DNA of 64,000 bases from Streptomyces beigongshangae. GTDB lineage: Bacteria > Actinomycetota > Actinomycetes > Streptomycetales > Streptomycetaceae. Shown here one piece after another: positions 15,758-24,086 of the stretch. The notes beneath the pieces were generated by a model that was not told the origin of the DNA, did not search any database, and worked only from the letters and a program-made list of their open reading frames with translations. Each line of letters begins with the position of its first letter. The first letter of the stretch is position 1. The stretch lies in the NCBI RefSeq assembly GCF_019710745.1, contig NZ_JAHKJW010000040.1, forward strand, positions 1 through 64,000. Reading direction: 5' to 3'. The position numbers were made by a program, and so were the translations under genes.

Positions 15758-17233
15758 TCATACCGTGCCCTGTGCGGGTGAACCGGGGGCGGGTGCATCG
15801 GGGGCGGGTGCATCGGGGGCGGTCGCTCCGAGCGGCGGGGCGGGGATGCCGCCGGCGTCCAGGTATGCCTGCGGGGGGTTGAGGCGCTGGCCGGGGAAGC
15901 CGCCCTTCTCGTACTTCAGGAGCTTCTTCGCCTTCTCCGGGTCGGTCTCGCCCTCTCCGTACGCCGGGCAGAGCGGAGCGATGGGGCAGGCGCCGCAGGC
16001 GGGTTTGCGGGCGTGGCAGATACGGCGGCCGTGGAAGATCACATGGTGCGACAGCATCGTCCAGTCGCTCTTCGGGAAGAGCTCGCCGATGGCCGGCTCG
16101 ATCTTCTCCGGCTCCTTCTCGGTGGTCCACTGCCAGCGCCGTACGAGCCGCTGGAAGTGGGTGTCCACGGTGATGCCGGGGCGGCCGAAGGCGTTGCCGA
16201 GGACCACGAAGGCGGTCTTGCGGCCGACGCCGGGCAGCTTGACGAGGTCTTCGAGGCGACCGGGGACCTCGCCGCCGAAGTCGTCCCGCAGCGCCTTCGA
16301 GAGGCCCATGACCGACTTGGTCTTGGCCCGGAAGAAGCCCGTGGGCCGGAGGATCTCCTCGACCTCCTCCGGGTCCGCCGCCGCCAGGTCCTCGGGCGTG
16401 GGGTACTTCGCGAAGAGCGCCGGTGTCGTCTGGTTCACCCTCAGGTCGGTCGTCTGCGCCGACAGGACGGTGGCGACCACGAGCTGGAAGGGGTTCTCGA
16501 AGTCCAGCTCCGGGTGGGCGTACGGGTACACCTCGGCGAGTTCACGATTGATGCGGCGCGCCCGCCGGACGAGAGCGGTACGGGACTCGTTCCGGGACGG
16601 CCCGGCGGGGACGACACGGGCGGGAGCCGCCTTGCCGTCGGTTCCGCCTTTCCTGGCGGATGCGGTCTTCTTTACGGACGCAGCCTTCTTCGCGGGTGCG
16701 GACTTCTTCGCGGACGCGGACTTCTCGGCGGACGCCGTCTGCTCGGCGGACGCCGTCTGCTCGGCGGACGCGGACTTCTTGGCAGGCACTGCTCTCCTGG
16801 CGGACACGGCCTGCACGGCAGGCGCGGACTTCTCGGTCGTCGCAGGTTCCGCGGCAACCGCGGCCTTCCCGGCCTGCGCCCCGGACGGCGCGGACTTCCC
16901 GGGTGCCCCGGCTCTCCCGGTCGGCACAGCCTTCTTCGCGGGCGCCTTCCCCGACGCACCCTCCGTAGTCCCGGGCGCGCCCTTCTTGGCAGTCCGCTTC
17001 GCGGCGGCGGCCTTCTTGGCGACCGCCGCCTTCTTCGCCGCCGCGGCCATCTCCGAGGCGGCGGCCCCCGCCGCGGCCCCGGCCGCTCCGGCCGCGCTCC
17101 TCACCCGACCCGGCCCTGCCGCTTTTGTCGTGTTCTTCGCTCCACCGGAGTCCTGTTCGCCCACAGCGGAATCGCGACGTACACCCACCCGCCCAGCCCC
17201 CTTGGCCTGTGCTCTCACCGGCGATTTGGACAC
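15758..17233 (-). CDS. nth: Endonuclease III with a long Ala/Lys-rich N-terminal tail
   Basis: The C-terminal half is a complete endonuclease III, the DNA glycosylase/AP lyase of base excision repair. It has the helix-hairpin-helix LPGVGRKTA with the catalytic Lys, VDTH with the catalytic Asp, and the [4Fe-4S] ligands C-x6-C-x2-C-x5-C in CHARKPACGACPIAPLC. The first about 215 residues are extremely rich in Ala, Lys and Ser, with AAKKAA and SAEQTA/SAEKSA/SAKKSA repeats resembling the tails of histone H1. The annotated GTG at 17233 has no clear ribosome binding site, so the real start may be internal (for example near 16600). The gene is divergent from crp. Confidence 0.88.
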   Translation of the reverse strand: MSKSPVRAQAKGAGRVGVRRDSAVGEQDSGGAKNTTKAAGPGRVRSAAGAAGAAAGAAASEMAAAAKKAAVAKKAAAAKRTAKKGAPGTTEGASGKAPAKKAVPTGRAGAPGKSAPSGAQAGKAAVAAEPATTEKSAPAVQAVSARRAVPAKKSASAEQTASAEQTASAEKSASAKKSAPAKKAASVKKTASARKGGTDGKAAPARVVPAGPSRNESRTALVRRARRINRELAEVYPYAHPELDFENPFQLVVATVLSAQTTDLRVNQTTPALFAKYPTPEDLAAADPEEVEEILRPTGFFRAKTKSVMGLSKALRDDFGGEVPGRLEDLVKLPGVGRKTAFVVLGNAFGRPGITVDTHFQRLVRRWQWTTEKEPEKIEPAIGELFPKSDWTMLSHHVIFHGRRICHARKPACGACPIAPLCPAYGEGETDPEKAKKLLKYEKGGFPGQRLNPPQAYLDAGGIPAPPLGATAPDAPAPDAPAPGSPAQGTV

Positions 17234-17335
17234 CCGGCCAGCCTAGAGCCCGGCGCCGACATCCGCCCGGGCCACCGGAGATCGGCCCCCAATTGGCCCC
17301 CTGCCGCACTGCCCGACACGCCCGTGCGGCAGACT

Positions 17336-17349
17336 TGTGACTGATCACA
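17336..17349. promoter_or_regulatory. Crp-like operator TGTGACTGATCACA
   Basis: A TGTGA-N4-TCACA inverted repeat lies 90-103 bp upstream of the crp start, in the nth-crp divergent region. Inside it GTG-N6-CAC matches most of the published Streptomyces Crp consensus (GTG-N6-GNCAC). Autoregulation of crp, and possibly control of nth, is inferred. Confidence 0.45.
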
Positions 17350-17438
17350 CTGTGTGGACCGTCCGGCAAAACGGGGAACACGGTCCCCTGATACACCGGG
17401 TACAAGATCCCCTGAGCAGGTCGACAAGGAGAGAACTC

Positions 17439-18113
17439 GTGGACGACGTTCTGCGGCGCGCCCCGCTCTTCGCGGCGCTCGATGACGAGCAGGCCGCGGA
17501 GCTCCGCGCCTCCATGAGTGAGGTGACCCTCGCACGCGGCGACGCGCTCTTTCACGAAGGCGACCCCGGAGACCGGCTGTACGTGGTCACCGAGGGCAAG
17601 GTGAAGCTCCACCGCACATCCCCCGACGGCCGCGAGAACATGCTGGCGGTGCTGGGTCCCGGCGAGCTCATCGGTGAGCTGTCGCTGTTCGACCCGGGCC
17701 CGCGCACGGCTACGGCCTCCGCGCTGACCGAGGTGAAGCTGCTGGGCCTCGGCCACGGCGACCTCCAGCCCTGGCTGAACGCGCGGCCCGAGGTGGCCGC
17801 CGCCCTGCTGCGTGCCGTCGCCCGCCGACTGCGCAAGACCAACGACCAGATGTCCGACCTGGTCTTCTCCGATGTGCCGGGCCGGGTGGCCCGCGCGCTC
17901 CTGGACCTGTCGCGCCGCTTCGGCGTGCAGTCCGAGGAGGGCATCCACGTCGTGCACGACCTGACCCAGGAGGAACTGGCCCAGCTGGTCGGTGCCTCCC
18001 GCGAGACGGTCAACAAGGCGCTCGCGGACTTCGCGGGCCGCGGCTGGCTCCGGCTGGAGGCCCGCGCGGTGATCCTGCTGGACGTGGAACGCCTGGCGAA
18101 GCGCTCGCGCTAG
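17439..18113 (+). CDS. crp: Crp/Fnr-family global regulator
   Basis: A 224-residue protein of exactly the length of Streptomyces Crp, which controls germination, development and antibiotic production. The N-terminal cyclic-nucleotide-binding beta-roll includes the phosphate-binding cassette GELSLFDPGPRTATA. The C-terminal winged helix has the recognition sequence QLVGASRETVNKAL. The GTG at 17439 has an AAGGAG site 7 bp upstream, which decides the start over the longer frame from 17337. An operator-like palindrome lies about 90 bp upstream. The gene ends at a strong bidirectional terminator. Confidence 0.95.
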   Translation: MDDVLRRAPLFAALDDEQAAELRASMSEVTLARGDALFHEGDPGDRLYVVTEGKVKLHRTSPDGRENMLAVLGPGELIGELSLFDPGPRTATASALTEVKLLGLGHGDLQPWLNARPEVAAALLRAVARRLRKTNDQMSDLVFSDVPGRVARALLDLSRRFGVQSEEGIHVVHDLTQEELAQLVGASRETVNKALADFAGRGWLRLEARAVILLDVERLAKRSR

Positions 18114-18178
18114 CTGTCACGGTCACCGCCGTGTCGGCCGTACTACCTCACGGCCTTTCACCGACCCCACCGACCCCA

Positions 18179-18216
18179 CCGAGGGGCCCTGCCGCAGCTG
18201 TGGCAGGGCCCCTCGG
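18179..18216. terminator. Bidirectional terminator between crp and the MBL gene
   Basis: Perfect 15-bp arms (CCGAGGGGCCCTGCC and complement) around an 8-nt loop lie between convergent genes ending at 18113 and 18288. Confidence 0.85.
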
Positions 18217-18287
18217 CGTCGTACGTCTCGGTGACGTACGCCCAAGTGGCGTGCGCCCCGGTGACGTGCGCCCCAGTCGTGTGCCTC

Positions 18288-19127
18288 TCACTCCCGTCCG
18301 ATGAGCCCGTGCTCCCGGAGGTAGTCCAGCTGGGCCCGTACCGACAGTTCCGCCGCCGGCCACAGGGAGCGGTCGACGTCCGCGTATACGTGGGCGACCA
18401 CCTGGGACGGGGACGTGTAACCGTCCTCGACGGCCGTCTCCACCTGGGCGAGGCGGTGGGCGCGGTGGGCGAGGTAGAACTCGACGACTCCCTGGGCGTC
18501 CTCCAGGACCGGTCCGTGGCCCGGCAGGACCGTGTGGACGCCGTCGTCGACCGTCAGGGACCTGAGCCGCCGCAGGGAGTCCAGGTAGTCGCCCAGGCGC
18601 CCGTCGGGATGGGCCACCACCGTGGTGCCGCGGCCCAGGACGGTGTCGCCGGTCAGCACGGCGCCGTCGGCGGGCAGGTGGAAGCAGAGCGAGTCGGCGG
18701 TGTGGCCGGGCGTCGGTACGACCCGCAGCTCCAGGCCGCCCGTGGTGACGACGTTCCCGGCGGCCAGGCCCTCGTCGCCCAGCCGCAGCGCCGGATCGAG
18801 CGCCCGCACCTTCGTGCCCGTCAGCTCCGCGAACCGTGCGGCGCCCTCGGCGTGGTCCGGGTGCCCGTGTGTCAGAAGGGTCAGGGCGACCCGCTTGCCG
18901 GCCCTCTCGGCGGTGTCGACGACGTTCCGCAGGTGTACGTCGTCCAGGGGTCCCGGATCGATCACCACCGCGAGTGCGGAGTCGGGCTCGGCCACGATCC
19001 AGGTGTTGGTGCCGTCCAGGGTCATCGCGGACGCGTTGGGGGCGAGGACGTTGACGGCACGCGGGGTGGCGGGGCCGGAGAGCACCCCGCCGCGTGGCTG
19101 GCCGGGAAGGGCTGCGGCGTCGGTCAT
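18288..19127 (-). CDS. Metallo-beta-lactamase-fold hydrolase (LACTB2-like)
   Basis: The 279-residue protein has the metal-binding THGHPDHAEG (HxHxDH), a PTPGHT histidine, GDTVLG and a late PGHGP, the full ligand set of the MBL fold. Together with a C-terminal helical segment this resembles the LACTB2/glyoxalase-II-like group, which includes RNA and thioester hydrolases. The substrate cannot be inferred. The start ATG overlaps the stop of the upstream NUDIX gene by 4 bp (19124-19127), so the two are translationally coupled. Confidence 0.87.
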   Translation of the reverse strand: MTDAAALPGQPRGGVLSGPATPRAVNVLAPNASAMTLDGTNTWIVAEPDSALAVVIDPGPLDDVHLRNVVDTAERAGKRVALTLLTHGHPDHAEGAARFAELTGTKVRALDPALRLGDEGLAAGNVVTTGGLELRVVPTPGHTADSLCFHLPADGAVLTGDTVLGRGTTVVAHPDGRLGDYLDSLRRLRSLTVDDGVHTVLPGHGPVLEDAQGVVEFYLAHRAHRLAQVETAVEDGYTSPSQVVAHVYADVDRSLWPAAELSVRAQLDYLREHGLIGRE

Positions 19128-19993
19128 GCGGAGGCTCCACCGGTCGGGATGTGTTTGGTGAACTCGTCGTGGCCCGGCCAGCTGAGCACCAGCTCACCGT
19201 CGACCAGCCGGGCCCGGGCCAGGACGGGTGTCAGGTCCCGCGCGGACGCGGCAGCGAGGGCCTTCGCGGCGGTCCCGTACGCGCCGATCTGGCGCAGGGT
19301 GGCGATGGTGGGCGGCATCATCAGGAGCTCGCCCCTGTCGTAGCCGTCCAGCGCGTCCGCGGGGCGGATCCAGACGGTGCGGTCGGCCTCCGTGGAGGCG
19401 TTGCGGGTGCGCTGGCCCGCCGGGAGGGCGGCCACGAAGAACCAGGTGTCGTAGCGGCGCGGCTCGAACTCCGGGGTTATCCAGCGCGTCCAGGCACCCA
19501 GCAGGTCGGAGCGCAGGACCAGTCCTCTGCGGTCGAGGAACTCGGCGAAGGAGAGGTCACGGGCGACCAGGGCGGCCCGGTCGGCCTCCCAGTCGTCCCC
19601 GCTGGTGTCGCCGACCACGGTGTCCGGGGCCGGCCCCGCGAGCAGGACACCCGCCTCCTCGTACGTCTCACGGACCGCCGCGCAGACGATCGCCTGGGCG
19701 GCGGTCTCGTCGACCCCGAGCCGGGACGCCCACCACGCGCGCGTGGGGCCCGCCCAGCGGACGTGCCGGTCGTCGTCCCGCGGGTCCACACCGCCGCCGG
19801 GGTACGCGTACGCGCCTCCGGCGAAGGCCATGGAGGCACGCCTGCGCAGCATGTGCACGGCGGGGGCCGAGTCGGTGTCCTTGAGCAGCATGACGGTGGC
19901 CGCCCTCCTGGGGACGACCGGTGTGAGCGTGCCCTGCGCGAGTGCGCGGATCCTCTCGGGCCACTCCGGGGGGTACCACTGACCGTTCGCCAT
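19124..19993 (-). CDS. NUDIX hydrolase (NUDT19-like)
   Basis: A 289-residue protein with a long insertion between GGGVDPRDDDR and the NUDIX helix RETYEEAGVLL, which is typical of the NUDT19/RP2p group. It should hydrolyse a nucleoside-diphosphate-linked compound; CoA derivatives are the known substrates of animal homologues. It is the first gene of a two-gene operon with the MBL-fold hydrolase, so the two may act on successive bonds of one substrate class. The 19994-20174 gap upstream holds imperfect CCCGAACGC-type repeats of about 26 bp. Confidence 0.83.
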   Translation of the reverse strand: MANGQWYPPEWPERIRALAQGTLTPVVPRRAATVMLLKDTDSAPAVHMLRRRASMAFAGGAYAYPGGGVDPRDDDRHVRWAGPTRAWWASRLGVDETAAQAIVCAAVRETYEEAGVLLAGPAPDTVVGDTSGDDWEADRAALVARDLSFAEFLDRRGLVLRSDLLGAWTRWITPEFEPRRYDTWFFVAALPAGQRTRNASTEADRTVWIRPADALDGYDRGELLMMPPTIATLRQIGAYGTAAKALAAASARDLTPVLARARLVDGELVLSWPGHDEFTKHIPTGGASA

Positions 19994-20174
19994 GGCCGGA
20001 GGCTATCCCGGAGTGCGCTGATGTTCGAGAGGCAACCACCGCTCCCCGGGAGGGCCCGTATGTGCGCGCCGGCGCCCGAACGCACGCCAGAACCCGGGAC
20101 GGCACCCGAACGCGTGCCGGGACCCGAATGTCCGCCTGCGTCCGAGACAGCACGCAGAAGCAGGGCGGTCCCGC

Positions 20175-20642
20175 CTACGCCTCCGTCAGCTCCACCTGGA
20201 TCTCGACCTCCACGGGTGCGTCGAGCGGCAGGACCGCCACGCCGACCGCGCTGCGCGCGTGCACGCCCTTGTCGCCGAGGACCTCGCCCAGCAGCTCGCT
20301 CGCGCCGTTCAGGACGGCGGGCTGGCCGGTGAAGTCGGCGGCCGAGGCGACGAACCCGACGACCTTCACCACGCGCGCGACGCGGTCGAGGTCACCCGCG
20401 ACCGACTTGACCGCCGCGAGGGCGTTCAGCGCGCAGGTGCGGGCCAGTTCCTTGGCCTCCTCGGGCGTCACCTCCGCGCCCACCTTGCCGGTGACCGGGA
20501 GCTTGCCGTCCACCATCGGGAGCTGGCCCGCCGTGTACACGTACACGCCCGAACGCACCGCGGGCTGGTACGCGGCCAGCGGGGGCACGACGTCCGGCAG
20601 GGTCAGTCCCAGTTCGGCCAGTTTCGCCTCGACGGCGCTCAC
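20175..20642 (-). CDS. RidA family protein
   Basis: The 155-residue protein fits the RidA/YjgF/UK114 family, trimeric enzymes that hydrolyse reactive enamine/imine intermediates released by PLP enzymes. Conserved elements seen are the YTAGQLP strand, the ARSAVGV arginine and the acidic VEVEIQVE end. The GTG start at 20642 has a GGGAGAAGG site and overlaps the stop of the DUF4177 gene (GTGA), so the two are coupled. The longer frame to 21134 runs through repeat DNA and is not coding. Confidence 0.85.
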   Translation of the reverse strand: MSAVEAKLAELGLTLPDVVPPLAAYQPAVRSGVYVYTAGQLPMVDGKLPVTGKVGAEVTPEEAKELARTCALNALAAVKSVAGDLDRVARVVKVVGFVASAADFTGQPAVLNGASELLGEVLGDKGVHARSAVGVAVLPLDAPVEVEIQVELTEA

Positions 20643-20800
20643 GCGGCCTTCTCCCGCTTCAAGTAGGCGACGAGCTGCTCGGGGTTGTTCGGCCCGGGCA
20701 CGACCTGGACGAGCTCCCAGCCGTCCTCGCCCCAGGTGTCCAGAATCTGCTTCGTGGCGTGGACGAGCAGAGGCACGGTTGCGTATTCCCACTTGGTCAT
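20639..20800 (-). CDS. DUF4177-family small protein
   Basis: This 53-residue protein, MTKWEYATVPL through YLKREKAA, matches the small DUF4177 family: a beta-strand start, a helix and the GWELVQVVP signature. Its function is unknown. It is the first gene of a coupled pair with RidA. The ATG at 20800 is preferred over the longer frame to 20824 because the family begins at MTKWEY. Confidence 0.85.
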   Translation of the reverse strand: MTKWEYATVPLLVHATKQILDTWGEDGWELVQVVPGPNNPEQLVAYLKREKAA

Positions 20801-20837
20801 GGGGGCGACTGTATCCGCTGGCACCGCACGCCCTCCT

Positions 20838-21040
20838 CACAGCCCGTGCAGCCCGTGCAGCCCGCGCAGCCCGCGCACGGGTTCGCCGTACGTCTCCGGC
20901 CGGTGACCGCACCGGTGACCGGGTGGACGGCCGGAGCGATGACCGGGCGGACGGCTGAGCCGGTGACCGGGCCCGGGGCCGGGGCCGGGGTGGTGACCGG
21001 GCCCGAGGCCGGGGTGGTGACCGGGCGGGGCGTCTCCTGG
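20838..21040. repeat. Two repeat arrays in the DUF4177/ArsA divergent region
   Basis: First about four copies of a 9-bp unit (CAGCCCGTG/CAGCCCGCG, near 20841-20880), then at least six spaced copies of GGTGACCGG or GATGACCGGG with GGGGCCGGG filler up to about 21035. They occupy most of the 360-bp region that must hold the promoters of both divergent operons. Confidence 0.65.
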
Positions 21041-21159
21041 GCACCCGTATGCGAGGCAGGGCCGAGGGCCCCGGGGCCCGGGACCGGGAGATCGGGGCCG
21101 GGGCCCGCAACCCCACCCACGGCCACCGTGACATCCGGTGAGGAATTAGGCTCGAAGAC

Positions 21160-22137
21160 GTGAGCAGGCTTCAGGTCGTCAGCGGCAAGGGCGGTACCGG
21201 AAAGACCACGGTCGCCGCAGCACTCGCGCTCGCCCTCGCGACCGAGGGCAGGCGCACCCTTCTGGTCGAGGTCGAGGGCAGACAGGGCATCGCGCAGCTC
21301 TTCGGGACGGAGGCGCTGCCCTACGAGGAGCGGAAGATCGCCGTCGCCCCCGGGGGCGGGGAGGTGTACGCCCTCGCCATCGACCCCGAGCTGGCCCTTC
21401 TGGACTACCTCCAGATGTTCTACAAGCTCGGCGGCGCCGGCCGCGCCCTGAAGAAACTGGGCGCCATCGACTTCGCGACCACCATCGCGCCCGGCCTGCG
21501 GGACGTGCTCCTGACGGGCAAGGCGTGCGAGGCCGTACGCCGCAAGGACAAGCGCGGGCGGTTCACGTACGACTTCGTCGTGATGGACGCCCCGCCGACC
21601 GGGCGGGTCACCCGCTTCCTGAACGTGAACGACGAGGTGGCGGGGCTCGCCAGGATAGGCCCGATCCACAACCAGGCGCAGGCCGTCATGCGGGTGCTGA
21701 AGTCCCCGGAGACCGCCGTGCACCTGGTGACGCTCCTGGAGGAGATGCCCGTCCAGGAGACCGCCGACGGCATCGCGGAGCTGCGTGCCGCGCGGCTGCC
21801 GGTGGGACGGACCATCGTGAACATGGTGCGGCCCGCGATCCTCGACGAGGCCGACCTGGAGCTCACACGCGAGGCACCGCGCACGGCCGTCGCCAGGTCG
21901 CTGTCGGCCGCCGGACTCGGCGGCGCACGCCGCGGCGGGGTCGCCGAGCGCCTGGTGGAGCCGCTGCTGGAGCAGGCGCACGAGTACGCCGAGCGGTACG
22001 CGCTGGAGCGCGAGCAGCGGGCCGTCCTGCAGGACCTGGACCTGCCGCTGCACGAACTCCCGCTGCTCGCCGAGGGAATGGACCTCGCGGGCCTGTACGA
22101 ACTCGCCACGGAACTGCGTCAGCAAGGGATCTCATGA
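21160..22137 (+). CDS. ArsA/Get3-like ATPase, first of a tandem pair
   Basis: The 325-residue protein starts with GKGGTGKTT (residues about 8-16) and has the MDAPPTGR switch region of the ArsA/Get3 class of P-loop ATPases. Arsenite-pump ArsA uses Cys residues for metal binding, and no such cluster is evident here, so arsenic transport is unlikely. Streptomyces genomes commonly carry this pair upstream of wblA under the label ion-transporting ATPase; its real role is unknown. The GTG start has only a modest ribosome binding site. The stop overlaps the next start by ATGA. Confidence 0.87.
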   Translation: MSRLQVVSGKGGTGKTTVAAALALALATEGRRTLLVEVEGRQGIAQLFGTEALPYEERKIAVAPGGGEVYALAIDPELALLDYLQMFYKLGGAGRALKKLGAIDFATTIAPGLRDVLLTGKACEAVRRKDKRGRFTYDFVVMDAPPTGRVTRFLNVNDEVAGLARIGPIHNQAQAVMRVLKSPETAVHLVTLLEEMPVQETADGIAELRAARLPVGRTIVNMVRPAILDEADLELTREAPRTAVARSLSAAGLGGARRGGVAERLVEPLLEQAHEYAERYALEREQRAVLQDLDLPLHELPLLAEGMDLAGLYELATELRQQGIS

Positions 22138-23675
22138 GCCAGGACCCGGCCCGCGCAAACGATTCTGCCCCCGCGGACGATTCTGCCCCCGCGGATGACT
22201 CCGCTCACGTGGACGGCCCTGTCCACGCAGACGACCCTGTCCGCACGGACGGACCCGCCCGCGCGCGGGACTCCCTCCTGGGTGTCGACACCTTGCTCGA
22301 CGACCCGGGGACCCGCATCGTGGTCTGCTGCGGTTCGGGCGGCGTCGGCAAGACCACCACCGCGGCGGCCCTGGGGCTGCGCGCCGCCGAACGCGGCCGC
22401 AAGGTGGTCGTCCTCACGATCGACCCGGCGCGCAGGCTCGCCCAGTCGATGGGCATCGACGCGCTCGACAACACCCCGCGCCGGGTGAAGGGCATCGACG
22501 ACTCCGCGGGCGGTGAGCTGCACGCGATGATGCTCGACATGAAGCGCACCTTCGACGAGATCGTCGAGGCGCACGCCGACCGCGAGCGGGCGGCCGCGAT
22601 CCTGGCCAACCCCTTCTACCAGTCGCTCTCGGCGGGCTTCGCGGGCACGCAGGAGTACATGGCGATGGAGAAGCTGGGGCAGCTGCGGGCCCGCGACGAG
22701 TGGGACCTCATCGTCGTCGACACGCCGCCCTCGCGCTCGGCCCTGGACTTCCTGGACGCCCCCAAGCGGCTCGGCTCGTTCCTGGACGGCAAGCTGATCC
22801 GGCTGCTGACCGCGCCGGCCAAGCTGGGCGGCCGGGCCGGGATGAAGTTCCTGAACGTCGGGATGTCGATGATGACCGGCACCCTCGGCAAGCTGCTGGG
22901 CGGCCAGCTCCTCAAGGACGTGCAGACGTTCGTGGCTGCCATGGACACCACCTTCGGCGGTTTCCGCACCCGCGCGGACGCCACGTACAAGCTGCTCCAG
23001 GCGCCGGGGACGGCGTTCCTGGTCGTCGCGGTCCCGGAGCGGGACGCGCTGCGCGAGGCGGCGTACTTCGTGGAACGGCTGGCCGCGGAGGACATGCCGC
23101 TCGCCGGGCTCGTACTGAACCGGGTCCACGGCAGCGGCGCCACCCAGCTGTCCGCCGAACGTGCGATCACCGCCGCGGAAAATCTTGAACAGGCCCGCAT
23201 TGTGGATCAGGTGGACGGGAAAGCTGGACTTCGTAACTCTCCCGATCCGCACGGCAGTTCAGAAGCCTCTGCTTCAGAATCGCCCGCTTCAGAACTGTTT
23301 GCTCCGAAGTCGCCCGCTCCGGAGCCGTTCGATCCGGATTCACCCGCTTCAGAAACGCCCGCCACCGAGACCGACGCCCCCGAGGCTCCCGTATCCGACG
23401 CAGGCTCCCCCGCCGCGGACCGGACCGGTACCGACGGAGCCGGGCCGGACGACCACCACGCCGACCACCGCACCGTCGAACAGCTCACCGCAGGTCTGCT
23501 GAGGCTGCACGCCGAGCGCATGCGGCTGCTCTCCCGCGAGCAGCGCACGCGCGACCGCTTCGCCGCGCTCCACCCCGAGGTGGCGGTGGCGGAAGTGGCG
23601 GCGCTGCCCGGCGACGTGCACGACCTCACCGGGTTGCGGGACATCGGGGACCGGCTCGCGGCCGGAGGTTCCTGA
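22134..23675 (+). CDS. ArsA/Get3-like ATPase, second of a tandem pair, with acidic insert
   Basis: A 513-residue protein with a repetitive Asp/Ala tail at its N terminus, then GSGGVGKTT, VDTPPSR and an ATPase fold close to that of its upstream partner. A likely arrangement is a heterodimer equivalent to the two halves of ArsA. Between the core and a C-terminal helix lies a low-complexity segment (about residues 375-445) of Ser-Pro-Ala-Glu repeats. Its DNA uses codons unusual for the window (TCA, TTT, GAA), suggesting recent repeat expansion. The ATG overlaps the first ATPase gene. wblA lies convergently 411 bp downstream. Confidence 0.87.
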   Translation: MSQDPARANDSAPADDSAPADDSAHVDGPVHADDPVRTDGPARARDSLLGVDTLLDDPGTRIVVCCGSGGVGKTTTAAALGLRAAERGRKVVVLTIDPARRLAQSMGIDALDNTPRRVKGIDDSAGGELHAMMLDMKRTFDEIVEAHADRERAAAILANPFYQSLSAGFAGTQEYMAMEKLGQLRARDEWDLIVVDTPPSRSALDFLDAPKRLGSFLDGKLIRLLTAPAKLGGRAGMKFLNVGMSMMTGTLGKLLGGQLLKDVQTFVAAMDTTFGGFRTRADATYKLLQAPGTAFLVVAVPERDALREAAYFVERLAAEDMPLAGLVLNRVHGSGATQLSAERAITAAENLEQARIVDQVDGKAGLRNSPDPHGSSEASASESPASELFAPKSPAPEPFDPDSPASETPATETDAPEAPVSDAGSPAADRTGTDGAGPDDHHADHRTVEQLTAGLLRLHAERMRLLSREQRTRDRFAALHPEVAVAEVAALPGDVHDLTGLRDIGDRLAAGGS

Positions 23676-23780
23676 GCCTCGCGGATTCCTGAGCCTCACG
23701 GGATCGCTGGGGCCGTGGTGGCCGGCGTGCGGCGCCGCACGCCACGCGGGCACACGTCAGGTACGCCACGCGGATCGACG

Positions 23781-23857
23781 CACAGCGCATGGGCGGCGCA
23801 CAGCGCATGGGCGGCGCACAGCGCATGGGCGGCGTACGCGCTCCTATCGCGTACGCC
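23781..23857. repeat. 18-bp tandem triplication followed by a hairpin
   Basis: CACAGCGCATGGGCGGCG is repeated exactly three times (23781-23834). It runs straight into a hairpin with 10-bp arms GGCGTACGCG/CGCGTACGCC and a 7-nt loop (23831-23857), the likely terminator of the ATPase operon. The rest of the 411-bp gap (to 24086) holds GGCGCAGACGGAG and CCCGGCGCGAAGGCCCGG duplications. Confidence 0.7.
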
Positions 23858-24086
23858 GTCGTACAGGGGTCACGTGGACATCACTCGTACCTCCGAGGAC
23901 GCCACTCGCACCCCTGGCACGCACCTCCGGCGCAGACGGAGTCGTTGCCGCGGCGCAGACGGAGCCGCTGCGGGCCCGCCCGCGGGCCTGCCCCCAAGTC
24001 CGCCGCGTGCGCGAAAGCCCGACGCAAAAGCCTGGCGCCGAAGCCCGGCGCGAAGGCCCGGCACTGAACCCGGCGCGAAGGCCCGG

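Noticed and set aside
21160..23675. Arsenic resistance operon
   Set aside because: The ATPases are ArsA-like, but there is no arsB/Acr3, arsC or arsR and no obvious metal-binding Cys set.
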